Shown here: positions 16,443 to 26,815 of the stretch, piece after piece
How the letters are laid out: each line of letters begins with the position of its first letter
How positions within the stretch are numbered: position 1 is the stretch's first letter
Origin: LBZV01 sp000993855
Lineage (GTDB): Bacteria; Patescibacteriota; Microgenomatia; Curtissbacterales; GWA2-41-24
DNA: 46,623 bases
Direction: 5' to 3'
Assembly: GCA_964492425.1 (NCBI GenBank)
Contig: CAZBKB010000008.1
Coordinates: 1 to 46,623, forward strand
The notes under the pieces: generated by a model
What the model was told of the DNA's origin: nothing
The model's database searches: none
What the model saw: only the letters and a program-made list of their open reading frames with translations
Made by a program: the position numbers and the translations under genes

Positions 16443-17130
16443 TTATTACGACCTAGAATACTTTATTGAACGTGATCGCATCTCTCTCCCAACTGCTCAT
16501 GCAGTTAAAATAATCGCTAAAAAAAATAAACTTGCAAAAATTTTAGACGTCGGTTGCGGGACTGGAAAGCTAATAAAATTCTTAAACAAAAACGGATTCA
16601 CCACATATGGATGTGACACCGCAATAACTGCAGTTAACTTCACTAATAAAATAAACCGGAAAAAAGTTGCAACAGTCGCATCTGCCGAAAAATTACCTTA
16701 TAAGAATAATGCATTCGACCTTCTGCTCTCAATTTCAACAATTGAACACCTTACAAAAACACAGGTGAATAAATTTTTAAAAGAAGCAAGGCGTGTTTTA
16801 AAACCAAACGGCTTCATATTTATTGTCACCCCCAATTTAGCCACTCCCATCAGAATTTTACAAGGCAAAAAATGGTTCGGCTATAAGGACCCAACCCATA
16901 TTAACTTTTTTACCCCATTATCTCTAAAAAGCATTCTTAAAAAGAATGGCTTTTCTAACTTTAAATTCTTATTCAAGACAAATTACCGAATTTCATATGA
17001 CTGGGAATTTCCCGCCATCTTTAGGAATCTTCCAAAACCCTTAAAAAATTTAACCATTTTCCTGTTCTTTTCCTCACCGCTAACTTTTCTAAGAAACAGC
17101 ATCTGGCTTTCGGCCAAAATCAAGAAATGA
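16429..17130 (+). CDS. SAM-dependent methyltransferase
   Basis: The protein has 233 residues of Methyltransf_11/23 type. ILDVGCGTGKLIKFL is a textbook motif I. YGCDTAITAV, SAEKLPYKNNAFDLLLSISTIEHL and VLKPNGFIFIVTPNL complete the core. It has no zinc ribbon, unlike the other two stand-alone methyltransferases upstream. Embedded between two GT4 genes with overlapping ends, it probably methylates a glycan or its lipid carrier. Confidence 0.85.
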   Translation: MKINNYYDLEYFIERDRISLPTAHAVKIIAKKNKLAKILDVGCGTGKLIKFLNKNGFTTYGCDTAITAVNFTNKINRKKVATVASAEKLPYKNNAFDLLLSISTIEHLTKTQVNKFLKEARRVLKPNGFIFIVTPNLATPIRILQGKKWFGYKDPTHINFFTPLSLKSILKKNGFSNFKFLFKTNYRISYDWEFPAIFRNLPKPLKNLTIFLFFSSPLTFLRNSIWLSAKIKK

Positions 17131-18275
17131 GAAAAGTAGCTGTACTCGTAGACTTAATAACTTACGGTGGCGTTCAAAAAACAGCTATTGAAGAAGTCAA
17201 GAACTTAAAAAAAATGGGCTACAGCGTCAAATTATTAGTTTTGACAAGATCAGGCCATGACAAAAACTGGGATCTTCCCAAAAATATTCCCATTGAATTT
17301 CTTTCAGATCACCTCCCGAAGCTCTTTCAAATTGGTTTCAAGCTGCCTTATTTCAAATTCCTTTCAACGCAACTATTGTTATCCTCATCAGCAGCACCTT
17401 TTTTTATAAAAAAAGAGAATTGGGATCTAGTGATAAGTCATGGTAGTGTAGCTACTCTCAGTGCACTTTTTTTGTTTTACACCAAAAAAATACCTTACCT
17501 TTTCGTGCTTTACGACCCCATGGTATACATTTTAGAAAAAGTTTATAAAAAGACACCATTAAGATATTTTTTTCCGTTCGTAATACCCTTATTTTTTCTT
17601 CTGGAGAGGAAAATGGTCCAAAATGCCAAAACCTGTTTTGTCATTTCAAATGTGCACACAAATTTTATAAAGTCTAGTTATAAGATAGTCCCAACAACGC
17701 TCTATTTGGGAATTCACATACCAAAGCGAACTGTAAAAGACATGGGAAACAAAATTTTATTCCTGGGGCGTTTCGAAAAGGAGAAAAACATAAAGGTTGT
17801 CTTCGACCTTTGTAAAAGTTTGCCTCACAACAAATTCATTGTTGCCGGAAAATGGACTAGCATTAAAGATCTCATATGGTTCAAGTCAGAAATCAAAAAA
17901 AGGAACATAATTGACCGGATAGAGCTTGTCGAAAGCTATCAGGAAAGTGATTTGCCAAAAATATTTGAACAGTCATTGTGCTGGGTTAGTCCAAATTTTG
18001 AGGCTTTTTCCCTTTCAGCATTAGAAGCAGCAAGTTATGGTCTGCCTATTGTTATCAACAAAGGGTCTGGGGTAACTGAGCTCTTCCTAAATTCCAAACA
18101 CGGGTTTTTCCCCAAAAACAAGAATCAACTGGAAAAGGCAGTTAAATATATAGCCGCAAATGCACGAAGGGCACATCAAATGGGTATCAACGCCGCAAAG
18201 ATTGCCCATCGCTATACATGGGAAAGACATACAAAAATTCTGTCCACAGAAATTGAAAACTCGCTTGAGAAATAA
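17127..18275 (+). CDS. GT4 family glycosyltransferase
   Basis: The protein has 382 residues and a GT-B fold. The N-terminus VAVLVDLITYGGVQKTAIEE carries the G-G-V loop. The C-terminal domain has NKILFLGRFEKEKNIKVV and the E-x7-E motif NFEAFSLSALEAASYGLPIV. A strongly hydrophobic stretch YFFPFVIPLFFLLERK may sit on the membrane surface. The start overlaps the previous stop by ATGA, and the next gene begins 6 nt after its stop. Confidence 0.84.
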   Translation: MRKVAVLVDLITYGGVQKTAIEEVKNLKKMGYSVKLLVLTRSGHDKNWDLPKNIPIEFLSDHLPKLFQIGFKLPYFKFLSTQLLLSSSAAPFFIKKENWDLVISHGSVATLSALFLFYTKKIPYLFVLYDPMVYILEKVYKKTPLRYFFPFVIPLFFLLERKMVQNAKTCFVISNVHTNFIKSSYKIVPTTLYLGIHIPKRTVKDMGNKILFLGRFEKEKNIKVVFDLCKSLPHNKFIVAGKWTSIKDLIWFKSEIKKRNIIDRIELVESYQESDLPKIFEQSLCWVSPNFEAFSLSALEAASYGLPIVINKGSGVTELFLNSKHGFFPKNKNQLEKAVKYIAANARRAHQMGINAAKIAHRYTWERHTKILSTEIENSLEK

Positions 18276-18281
18276 AGAATA

Positions 18282-19469
18282 ATGAACGTAAGAATAATAA
18301 TTTTGGAAGCCGGCCATCTTTCTTCTGTTGCGGTCTCTGGTGGAGACAAACTAATAAATTCAATGATGCCTCATTTCAAAAAATTGAGGAGTGCCAATTT
18401 CACAATAATTATTCCATCGATCGCAAAGCGTCACTGGCCCACTAAAACTAAGGCAAATTTTTATCTTTTAAAAGAAATCTTTTTAGAAAAACACATCAAC
18501 AGTCCGATTGCAGTTTTTTTTGTGTATATTTGGCGCAGTCTTCAAATGCTCAGATACCTTTTATCTGTAAAAAAACCAGCCATCTTATACTCCTCATCTG
18601 CAGAGATAGTTGATTGGCTTGCACCTTTTATAATTAAACTATTCTCAAGAGACGTTATCTGGATCGTCAGGATACATCACCTTAAGGAACTCCCGCAGAA
18701 TAGGTCCGGTGTTCTCTTTACTAATTACTTTAGTTTTTTAATAGAGAAGGTTGGTCTCCTCTGTTTCCAAAAAGCAGACCTGGTGATAGTTTTAAATAAA
18801 AGTCTTGAGAGCAAAATTTCAAAATATGTTTCGAGAACAAAGATTAAAACACTAGGTGCCGGTATTGATTTAAAAAAGATCAAAAATTTCAAAGCTATCG
18901 TCAATACCCCTTTTTATGACTCTGTCTTTTTAGGCAGAATTCATTATACAAAAGGGGTTTTAGATCTTCCTATGATCTGGAAGAATGTCCAAAAAAAATT
19001 ACCAAACGCAAGACTGGCAATTATTGGAGAATTATCTATACCTCAGTTGGAAAAGCAACTCAGAGCGAAAATAAGAAACCTTAACCTTCAAGATGCAATA
19101 GATATTTTAGGCTTCCAGAAAAAAACTGTTGTACTCTCAATACTTAAAAGATCCAAAGTTTTTCTTTTCTGCGATCACGAAGCCGGTTTTTCAATAGCAA
19201 GCTCAGAAGCAATGGCGAGTGGATTGCCGGTAGTAGGTTGGGATATTGGAGTCTTAGGCGATGTTTATAAAAAAGGTTACATCAAAATACCACCATTCAA
19301 GTTCGGTGAATTTGCAAGTGCCTTAGTTAAAATTTTAAGCGATCAAAAACTTCAAAAAAAACTGTCCAGGGAAGCAACTCACGAAGCTCAAAAACACGAC
19401 TGGCAAAAAGTCGCCGGCGCTTTTGAGAATATCTTACTCAATCTAAGCCAGAATAAATATGGTGTTTAA
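18282..19469 (+). CDS. GT4 family glycosyltransferase, last gene of the operon
   Basis: The protein has 395 residues and a GT-B fold. ILEAGHLSSVAVSGGDKL gives the N-terminal glycine loop. The C-terminal domain has DSVFLGRIHYTKGVLDLP and DHEAGFSIASSEAMASGLPVV, where the two acidic residues are one residue further apart (E-x8-E) than usual. It ends the nine-gene plus-strand block. The converging gene ends only 15 nt away, so there is no room for a classical terminator between them. Confidence 0.82.
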   Translation: MNVRIIILEAGHLSSVAVSGGDKLINSMMPHFKKLRSANFTIIIPSIAKRHWPTKTKANFYLLKEIFLEKHINSPIAVFFVYIWRSLQMLRYLLSVKKPAILYSSSAEIVDWLAPFIIKLFSRDVIWIVRIHHLKELPQNRSGVLFTNYFSFLIEKVGLLCFQKADLVIVLNKSLESKISKYVSRTKIKTLGAGIDLKKIKNFKAIVNTPFYDSVFLGRIHYTKGVLDLPMIWKNVQKKLPNARLAIIGELSIPQLEKQLRAKIRNLNLQDAIDILGFQKKTVVLSILKRSKVFLFCDHEAGFSIASSEAMASGLPVVGWDIGVLGDVYKKGYIKIPPFKFGEFASALVKILSDQKLQKKLSREATHEAQKHDWQKVAGAFENILLNLSQNKYGV

Positions 19470-19484
19470 AAAAAGATCAGTCAA

Positions 19485-22322
19485 CTACCCTTCGTCCTCT
19501 CTTTCCCACCAAACAGACACTCTCTTTCGAGAAAGGTTCCAAAGCGTTCTTCTAATTCTCCCAAAGATAAATCCACCTAATGCAATCTCTTCAAATAAGA
19601 GAACAACAAGAGCAAGAGAAATTAAAGTCTGAACCTTATGTGAAAGAGCACCTCCAAAAGTAAGTCTTACCTGCCCGCTACTATCGTTCTGAAGAGGAAT
19701 ATACATATAACCTGGGTATGCCGGACCGGCTTTGTATATTTCTAGCTTACCCAAATTACCCTCGATTGTTTTAGCCCTCCAACCCCGGTAGGCCATTTCT
19801 TTAAACAAAATACCTTTTGTTTTTTCAAAAGTGATCTGGCGATTATTGCTATTTATAAAATTAATGGAATAATTAGGTGAATTCTTTTTTGAAATATCAA
19901 CAATAGATGAAAGAATATTTACAAAAAATTTGGCTTCCTCCTCATTATGATCTCTATTTAAATGATAAGCTAAATTTAAACCGGACCAGATAATTTCACC
20001 AGAGCCAATCTTATGCGAAGCCGCCACAATCTTCCCATGGTTTTTTAATATTATTTGTGCCCCTGGCCTTAAATCAGATTCCTCTGCAAACGACATTTTC
20101 CATTCAGTACCGTCGAAAACAGGTGGGGCAAAACTATCAAAATCAACCTGCTTGGAAAAAATCCCGTTTGGGTTTTCCAATAACCACTCTTTGCCTAAAC
20201 CTTTCCTCTCAACAAACTTAACCGGGAAAAGCTCATCCAAATCACCCTGAGATTGCTTTGTCTCCACACCTGTCTCAATAAATAATTTCCTACCGGATCT
20301 GACATAGTTATTGAGAAGCTTAAAAGACCTTTCATAGTTATCGTAATCATAATCATAAAGATAAAGTGCATCGAATTTATTCAGTTTCTCAATATTGTAA
20401 TCGTCAATAAACCTGCCTAAGTTAATAGGTATTAATCGTTGTGAATTTATGTTATCTCTTTCTGCAATAGACCTTACGATTGTCTCAAAACCTACTTCAG
20501 AAGCGAAAACCCCAATGGTAGATGTATTTGTCGCAGAAAGAATTGGAGACGTCACATCGTCTTTAAACTCGAAGTAGTGCATAGTTCTTTTCTTTGGGTG
20601 ATACTTCAAACTAAGAAGGTTTACTTCTTCTTCATTTTTTACAATTAAATCTTTTAGATGGGCAGGCACATTAGGACTGGATGTTCCACCAGTATGAGCT
20701 CCTTCGTAATATTTAACTGCTCCCCAATCAATCAAAAAAAGTGCAGTAGAAACAGCAGTGTCAAAAGGGTATTTAAAAACGGAAACTAATTGAGGTTCAC
20801 CTTCCGATGTAGAAAGCGATGTATCTAAAAGAAAGAGAAATCCCCTTTTTTCATCAGCTATCGGCGGATCCAAATAACCGCGGGCAAGAGGCATTTTGTA
20901 CATACTGTTCCACCAAAGGTTTACAGTTTGGTCAGGAGCATACATACGGTAATTCGTTTGGTTTGCATCAAGCCAGGAAGCAAGAAGTGCATTTTTGTAT
21001 TTTTCTTTCTGATCGTCGTCTGGCCAAATGCTTAAAATATCAGGATGCGCAGAAGACATCTCACCTCTATAAATGATATTGGAAATGGTCGAATCTTGAG
21101 AAAACTTTGTAAAGTAAATGTAACCAAGTACCGAAATTAATAACGTACTTACCATCAAATACACCAGTCTCAAAGATATGTTTGCGGTAATCTTATAGAC
21201 ACTTTTTTCACTATAAAACCAACAAGCAGCGGCAAAAGCTCCAATCCAAATAGGTACGGACCAGAATACCCTGTACCATCCTCCATGAAAAATTGATATC
21301 CCTTGCCCGAAGATCCAAATATAAAAGTAGAAATACACCAGCAACAAAGCATAAGACATAATTTCCAAAATCGAAAAAAATCTTCTCGAAAGAATAAGGG
21401 TTGCTAAAAAAAGTACTGCACAAACCGCGGCAATTCTGAAAATTCCGTCATGATTATCCGTGTAGATTCTTTTAACCTGCGCCCTGTTGAAACTGGCAAC
21501 ATTAATATCTTGTTGAACCGGAAATCGTGTGGTAGAAAGCGCCGTCTGAGTAGAATTTGGCTTAATTATATTCTTGATTGCGAAGTTCACAGATGTCGAA
21601 AATTGAGGCAAGCCTATGATAAGTGCAATCGCCAAAAAAATTATAAAGTGCTTAAGTTTGGCAAGAATGGCAAAGCCTTGATCAAACCTTGTAAAAATCA
21701 ATATGGTAAATGCCGGAAAAATATACGTCATAAAAACTAAAGGGTGCACCATTATCGAAATTCCGGAAATTAAGGCAGATGCAAGCAAATATCGAATCTT
21801 CCCCGATTCCTTATGCCAAATAAGAAAACCCAAAGCCCAAGGCAACGCAGCCTGTGCACTATAACTGGGAACACTTCCAGCCCAAGTTAAAGTCTGATAA
21901 ACCCCTCCGGACAATCCGGTAAAAACGGCCAAGATCAATGCAAGCACATAATTTTTACTTATTTTGAAATATAGAAAATAGGAGCCAGCGGTAAAAAGTA
22001 TGGTAAAACCCATAGCCATATAAGCCACAGAAGCTACAATATCCCAAAATTTTGCCAGAAAGCTCACTATATAGACCGCTAAAAACGGATAGGTAAATTG
22101 AGGCCAGCCCCCAAACCATCCATAATTCCAAAAAGCCCAAGGGGTTGTGAAATTGTCTCGCAATACGCTTGCAAGGTTTACTGTCAGGTAGAAGTCTATT
22201 CCCCATAATGGCCGTGATTCTACATACCACTTCATAATCGGAAACAGAATATAAACTATCAATGAAACTGCAGCTGTGTGCAATATAATGGAAAAAATCT
22301 TAAACAAAAATATTTTAATCAT
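19485..22322 (-). CDS. Giant PTPS-related/GT-C-like membrane protein, paralogue 1
   Basis: The protein has 945 residues. The N-terminal ~400 residues hold around ten membrane segments, with a conserved first loop WGIDFYLTVNLASVL and GWFGGWPQF, resembling the PTPS-related membrane family (PF10131) and GT-C transferases. The large outer region contains a Rossmann-like segment FDALYLYDYDYDNYERSF...GRKLFIETGVE and later GSGEIIWSGLNLAYHL, reminiscent of glutamine-amidotransferase-like domains, without a clear catalytic Cys. A last membrane helix (about 895-925) ends in a cytoplasmic tail VSVWWEREDEG. The gene at 23829 is a paralogue with the same architecture and tail. The start abuts the previous stop (TAAATG). 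Function in surface-glycan biology is inferred from context only. Confidence 0.72.
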   Translation of the reverse strand: MIKIFLFKIFSIILHTAAVSLIVYILFPIMKWYVESRPLWGIDFYLTVNLASVLRDNFTTPWAFWNYGWFGGWPQFTYPFLAVYIVSFLAKFWDIVASVAYMAMGFTILFTAGSYFLYFKISKNYVLALILAVFTGLSGGVYQTLTWAGSVPSYSAQAALPWALGFLIWHKESGKIRYLLASALISGISIMVHPLVFMTYIFPAFTILIFTRFDQGFAILAKLKHFIIFLAIALIIGLPQFSTSVNFAIKNIIKPNSTQTALSTTRFPVQQDINVASFNRAQVKRIYTDNHDGIFRIAAVCAVLFLATLILSRRFFSILEIMSYALLLVYFYFYIWIFGQGISIFHGGWYRVFWSVPIWIGAFAAACWFYSEKSVYKITANISLRLVYLMVSTLLISVLGYIYFTKFSQDSTISNIIYRGEMSSAHPDILSIWPDDDQKEKYKNALLASWLDANQTNYRMYAPDQTVNLWWNSMYKMPLARGYLDPPIADEKRGFLFLLDTSLSTSEGEPQLVSVFKYPFDTAVSTALFLIDWGAVKYYEGAHTGGTSSPNVPAHLKDLIVKNEEEVNLLSLKYHPKKRTMHYFEFKDDVTSPILSATNTSTIGVFASEVGFETIVRSIAERDNINSQRLIPINLGRFIDDYNIEKLNKFDALYLYDYDYDNYERSFKLLNNYVRSGRKLFIETGVETKQSQGDLDELFPVKFVERKGLGKEWLLENPNGIFSKQVDFDSFAPPVFDGTEWKMSFAEESDLRPGAQIILKNHGKIVAASHKIGSGEIIWSGLNLAYHLNRDHNEEEAKFFVNILSSIVDISKKNSPNYSINFINSNNRQITFEKTKGILFKEMAYRGWRAKTIEGNLGKLEIYKAGPAYPGYMYIPLQNDSSGQVRLTFGGALSHKVQTLISLALVVLLFEEIALGGFIFGRIRRTLWNLSRKRVSVWWEREDEG

Positions 22323-23792
22323 TTACATTTTTCCTTCATATAAATAAACTTCAAAATCATTCTCTTGAAATCTTCCAGCACTTAAAATTAAGCTCTTTTT
22401 AGTCTCTTTAAAATTTTCTCTCAATACCCTCTTTGCACCACTAGCCTCTGGTCTCAAATCCCAGGGAGCATTCAAAAACCAAACCCTCTTTGTATTTATT
22501 AATTCCTCAGGAGTTATTAATTTATAACCTAAAGCTTCTTCAGAATAAATAGTTGCAGAGAATGCGCTGGTGATCCCAAAATTTGCTCTATCTCCAAAAT
22601 AATATTTTCCCATCAAATAAGTATATATATGGCTGTGAATTATCAAGTCGCCTTTTTGAAATTCTTTCGAAATCACTTTGAAATCATCAGGCAAACTTTT
22701 GTACGTATAAGAGGATCTAAATAGAATAAAAAGGCTAGAAATTATAATAATGCTAACTGTAACAGCCAACAATTTCCCGCTTTTTGCTAAAACTCGACTC
22801 AAAATAATAATTGTAAAAGGGGCAAATATCAACAAGGAAGAAAGAGAAAACAAAGGTTTCACCAAATACGAATAAAACAGTATTATGCCAATAGGTACAA
22901 AAAACATACTCAGGACGAGTCTGGAAAAATAATCTTTGTTTTTCCTAATAAAAAGATAAAGAATCAAAGCAAAAAGTGCGCCAATTACACTAAAGTAAGC
23001 AAAAAGTAGCCAATAATTTCCTGCTTTATATGAAAATAGCAGCACTTCCCATGATGTGATATTAGTAATCAGCGCACCTGCTATTTTCAATATATCGTTA
23101 ATGTGCCTTCCCGCAAAATCTGCCTTAGGTAAAAGCAAAAAGTAGTACAAAAGCGGAAAACACAAAACAAAAACCAAAGAGTCAAAAGTCAAAAGCTTAA
23201 TAAAAAATTTCCGCTTGTTTAAAATTAAAAATAAATTAAAAGCCAAAACCGCCGCAATAAAATAGTAATGCGTATATATTCCCAGAACACTTAAAAAAAG
23301 CAGTCCAGTTAAATACCAAATATTTCCCCCACGCAAGAATTTATCAAAAAAGATAATAGAAAGGATAGTAATAACAATTAGCATTGAATAGTATCTCGCA
23401 AAGATAGCAGACCAAACAAAAACAGGTGAAAAAAGGCTTAATAAATAGGCAAAAACAGCCTCTTTCCTACCATATTTTTCCCTTACAAGAAACCAGATAA
23501 GATAAACAGCAAAAATTGAAAAAACCAGAGAAATCATTCTGACAGAAATAACCCCCAAATCAATGTGGGTAAGCTTTTGAAAAAAAGTGAGAGCCAGAAA
23601 ATAAAAAGGTGCGTGATAATCCGAAAGACTGGAATACCAAATTGTAGAAAAATCTTTTTTTACCAAATAATACACCCAAATCTCATCACCCGTCGGATAT
23701 TTTCTTAGAAAAATAAAATATATCCGTATTGCAATCCCGATAATCAATAATCCCAGGAAGAAAAGCTTCGATTTGGTGACAGTGCGAAACAT
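22323..23792 (-). CDS. GT39-like multi-membrane glycosyltransferase
   Basis: The protein has 489 residues and about eleven membrane segments. The first outer loop has KYPTGDEIWVYYLV (acidic D-E) and then SLSDYHAPFYFLAL, matching the D-E and N-x-PP-like loops of PMT_2/GT39 enzymes. It would transfer a sugar from polyprenyl phosphate outside the membrane. It sits between the two giant paralogous membrane proteins, 36 nt after one and directly abutting the other, so the three probably work on one product. Confidence 0.8.
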   Translation of the reverse strand: MFRTVTKSKLFFLGLLIIGIAIRIYFIFLRKYPTGDEIWVYYLVKKDFSTIWYSSLSDYHAPFYFLALTFFQKLTHIDLGVISVRMISLVFSIFAVYLIWFLVREKYGRKEAVFAYLLSLFSPVFVWSAIFARYYSMLIVITILSIIFFDKFLRGGNIWYLTGLLFLSVLGIYTHYYFIAAVLAFNLFLILNKRKFFIKLLTFDSLVFVLCFPLLYYFLLLPKADFAGRHINDILKIAGALITNITSWEVLLFSYKAGNYWLLFAYFSVIGALFALILYLFIRKNKDYFSRLVLSMFFVPIGIILFYSYLVKPLFSLSSLLIFAPFTIIILSRVLAKSGKLLAVTVSIIIISSLFILFRSSYTYKSLPDDFKVISKEFQKGDLIIHSHIYTYLMGKYYFGDRANFGITSAFSATIYSEEALGYKLITPEELINTKRVWFLNAPWDLRPEASGAKRVLRENFKETKKSLILSAGRFQENDFEVYLYEGKM

Positions 23793-23828
23793 TTGTAATT
23801 ATGTCAATTTGAAGTTAGAAATTCTAAA

Positions 23829-26768
23829 TCACTCATCTTCTCTCTCCCACCAGGTACTCACTTTTTTGTCCGTAACCTTTTTAACCAAATGGAATCTTTT
23901 TACAACAAAATATCCGCCAAATAAAGCCATATCTGAAAAAATAATGATTAAAACGGCAGAAATAAAATAATATAAATAAGCCTCAAAAGCACCATTGTAT
24001 TTAAACTCGGCACTTAAAGGACCAACATCACCCCTGGAAATTGCAGCATACATAAAACCGGGATAAGTAGGCCCCACCTTATAAAGAGAGGCCGTTTTAA
24101 CTCCATCACCACTAACGCGAACTTTCCATCCTGGATAAAACTCTTCTTTAAAAATAATGCCCCTGGCACCATTACGTGTATTAAGTGTTACTTTCTCGGG
24201 AGAAATCCATTTTGCCTCACCGGCAATAATTTCATTTTTTTGGATTGAAACAAGGCTTCTGACAATATTTGTAAAGAGTGTAGCCTCATCCTCACTCTTA
24301 TATTGATTAAAATGATAGAGCAAATTGAAACCAGACCAAATTACTTCACCACCACCTGCTTTCTGTCTCGTCAAAATTGGTTTTCCACTATGCGAAATTA
24401 TAACCTTTGCATCTCCTTCAATACCGCTAGCTGGATAAGAAATCTTCCACTGCGCTCCGTTGAAATCTAAAGGGCCGAAATTTGAAGTATTTACACCTAT
24501 TAGCAAATCGTCCGCATTTGTTGTTATATCCCATTCTTTCCCTAAACCACCCCGTTCAGATGATGCAAAAGGCAACAGATCAGGAAGCTTTTCGCCTTCA
24601 GATTCTTTGCCCTCCGCTCCTGTATCGATAAAAATCTTACCTCCTTTTTCTAAAAACTTTGAAAGCAAACTGAAAGCTTTCCCCCTATTGTGATAATCAT
24701 AATTATTCAAAATTATCGCATCAAATTTTTCAAATTCAGAGGAGCCAACGTCATCAATATATTTGCCTGCATTCACCGGTACTACATATTTTGAATTAAG
24801 ATTTTCTGAAGCAAACCCCCTCAAAACATTTTCATATCCAGAATAATCAGCAAAAACCAGAATAGCAGGAGCATTCGAAGCATAAAGTACTGGAGAAGTA
24901 AACTTATCCCTCACTTTAAAAAATTTCAAGGTTTGCACAAGGTCCATGTTAAGCTCAGGCTTACCCGAAGCCGTTTCCCATTTAAGTAGGGCGCCTTTTG
25001 CTTCAGTGGTCGCCTCCATTTCAAAAACATTGTTTTTTAATAAATACGAAGACGGCGGAGTACTTGTCGAAATCCCCAATCTTCCACCCTCATAATAGTA
25101 GATGCCGTACCAATCAATTAAAAACAAAGCATTATTGTAAGCCATAGACTCTGGAACTTTAAAATCCCTTACCAAAGAATCGTTTCCAACAGCTATATCA
25201 AGCCAAAAAAGGCCTCCCCGCTGAGACGTTGCAAGCGGTGGATCAACGTATCCTCGCACCATAGGTAATTCATAAAAAACTGACCACCAAATATTAACAA
25301 GCGCATCTGATTCATAAAAACGCTTATTGTGGTCATTTGGTTCAATAAAATTGGGAATAAGCTGCTTTTTCAACAAATCATGGTCTTCCTTCGTAGTTTT
25401 AATGGACAACGCTTGCGGATGGGCAGAAGATATCTCAACTTTAGAATCTAGTCTCGCAATAAACCTTTCAGACTTCGTTGTGAAAAATAAATATCCTACT
25501 GTCAAAAAAACAATAGACAACAGCAAAGCCAGTGTGCTCTTGCCAAAAAATGTCAAAAGTTTATTTTCAAATCTTATTTTATAAGTTAGTCGACCAAAAG
25601 ACTCTCCCCAAAAAACCGCAACAAGCGCTGCCAGAAGAATTGGAAAAGCCCAAAATTCCCTATACCAACCTTGAGGTAAAATAATAAACCCGTAAGCATT
25701 AAGAAATGTATGAACAGCTGCAAAGGCAACAATTAAAATATAAGGAATGACTCTGGCAATAATTTGCTTTCTTCTTGCAAAAACCAGCAGTGCAAAAACC
25801 AGCAGTGCACCAGAGAGAGCCAAAAGCATAAATAACCAAATGTTCGTATCCAAATATAAAAGCTCAGGAAGGCTTTGGTAAAATTTTGCAATATCGCTTG
25901 CTCCCCATACTGCATCTGCACTAGAACCTGTAACGCTTGAGGAAGCTGTCGGCTTCACAAACGTAAAGAGGGCAACTGGACCGTTTCTCACAAAAGAAAT
26001 TAGTGTAAAAACTAACCATGGATGGGAAACCGGAAGAGCAACCAGCAAACTACCAAAAGTAAATATAAAAATTTGCTTCATCCGATACAAAACACTTGAA
26101 AATAATTTTTTACCTTCTGTTCTAATTCCAAAAAATAACAGTAGGGCAACACTTGGAAGTCCAAATACAAAAAGAGGCATTGGATGTGCCATAAAACCCA
26201 CTCCGCCTACAACAATGGCAGCCATCAAATAGCGGCTGTTAAAAGTAGTGATATATTTATCAATAAGCAGTATAAGAGCGGGAAGGAATAACTGAGTAGC
26301 AAAAAAAGGTAATGAACCACCCCAAATAGCAGCTCCGTAAATGTTTACGCTGTACAATACAAAGAAAGCCAAAAGGAGAGCAAATGACCTTGATTTAGAA
26401 AGATGAAAATACAAAAGATACGAAACGCAAATAAGCAAAAACAAGCTTGAAATAACATATAATTGAACACCATAAATAGAACTTAAATTACTAACAAAAG
26501 GCACCATTAAATACCAATGCAAAGACACAAAGACTTTATAAAGGGGATATCCACCGTACCAATTGTCAGCAAAACTCAAAAATGGCAATTTTAGATTTTT
26601 TGAAAGATAAGTTGCATAATTAACTGAATTAAAAAAATCTACTCCCAAGACTGGAGTTTTGGAAAAATACCAGTTTGCAATTGGCTGCATCACAATATAT
26701 ATAACGGCAAATGGAAATATGTGAGACAACAAACCCAAAACAGGAACCAAAGAAGCATTGAATTTCAT
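23829..26768 (-). CDS. Giant PTPS-related/GT-C-like membrane protein, paralogue 2
   Basis: The protein has 979 residues. The architecture matches the 945-residue neighbour: membrane-embedded N-terminal half with VLGVDFFNSVNYATYLSKN and NWYGGYPLY, a long outer region with FDAIILNNYDYHNRGKAF...GKIFIDTGAEGKESEG and GGGEVIWSGFNLLYHF, a last membrane helix and the tail KVSTWWEREDE. It is first in the three-gene minus operon. Its promoter (TTGCAA, 18 nt, TAATAT) ends 8 nt before the ATG, so the mRNA is probably leaderless. Catalytic residues cannot be assigned with confidence. Confidence 0.72.
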   Translation of the reverse strand: MKFNASLVPVLGLLSHIFPFAVIYIVMQPIANWYFSKTPVLGVDFFNSVNYATYLSKNLKLPFLSFADNWYGGYPLYKVFVSLHWYLMVPFVSNLSSIYGVQLYVISSLFLLICVSYLLYFHLSKSRSFALLLAFFVLYSVNIYGAAIWGGSLPFFATQLFLPALILLIDKYITTFNSRYLMAAIVVGGVGFMAHPMPLFVFGLPSVALLLFFGIRTEGKKLFSSVLYRMKQIFIFTFGSLLVALPVSHPWLVFTLISFVRNGPVALFTFVKPTASSSVTGSSADAVWGASDIAKFYQSLPELLYLDTNIWLFMLLALSGALLVFALLVFARRKQIIARVIPYILIVAFAAVHTFLNAYGFIILPQGWYREFWAFPILLAALVAVFWGESFGRLTYKIRFENKLLTFFGKSTLALLLSIVFLTVGYLFFTTKSERFIARLDSKVEISSAHPQALSIKTTKEDHDLLKKQLIPNFIEPNDHNKRFYESDALVNIWWSVFYELPMVRGYVDPPLATSQRGGLFWLDIAVGNDSLVRDFKVPESMAYNNALFLIDWYGIYYYEGGRLGISTSTPPSSYLLKNNVFEMEATTEAKGALLKWETASGKPELNMDLVQTLKFFKVRDKFTSPVLYASNAPAILVFADYSGYENVLRGFASENLNSKYVVPVNAGKYIDDVGSSEFEKFDAIILNNYDYHNRGKAFSLLSKFLEKGGKIFIDTGAEGKESEGEKLPDLLPFASSERGGLGKEWDITTNADDLLIGVNTSNFGPLDFNGAQWKISYPASGIEGDAKVIISHSGKPILTRQKAGGGEVIWSGFNLLYHFNQYKSEDEATLFTNIVRSLVSIQKNEIIAGEAKWISPEKVTLNTRNGARGIIFKEEFYPGWKVRVSGDGVKTASLYKVGPTYPGFMYAAISRGDVGPLSAEFKYNGAFEAYLYYFISAVLIIIFSDMALFGGYFVVKRFHLVKKVTDKKVSTWWEREDE

Positions 26769-26776
26769 TACAACTG

Positions 26777-26806
26777 ATATTACCTAATAGGACAAGAAGC
26801 TTGCAA
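26777..26806 (-). promoter_or_regulatory. Promoter of the giant-membrane-protein operon, leaderless geometry
   Basis: On the minus strand, -35 TTGCAA (26806-26801), an 18-nt spacer and -10 TAATAT (26782-26777) are followed by 8 nt and the ATG at 26768. The spacing matches the promoters at 9614-9642 and 36819-36847. Confidence 0.5.
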
Positions 26807-26815
26807 TAGATACTA

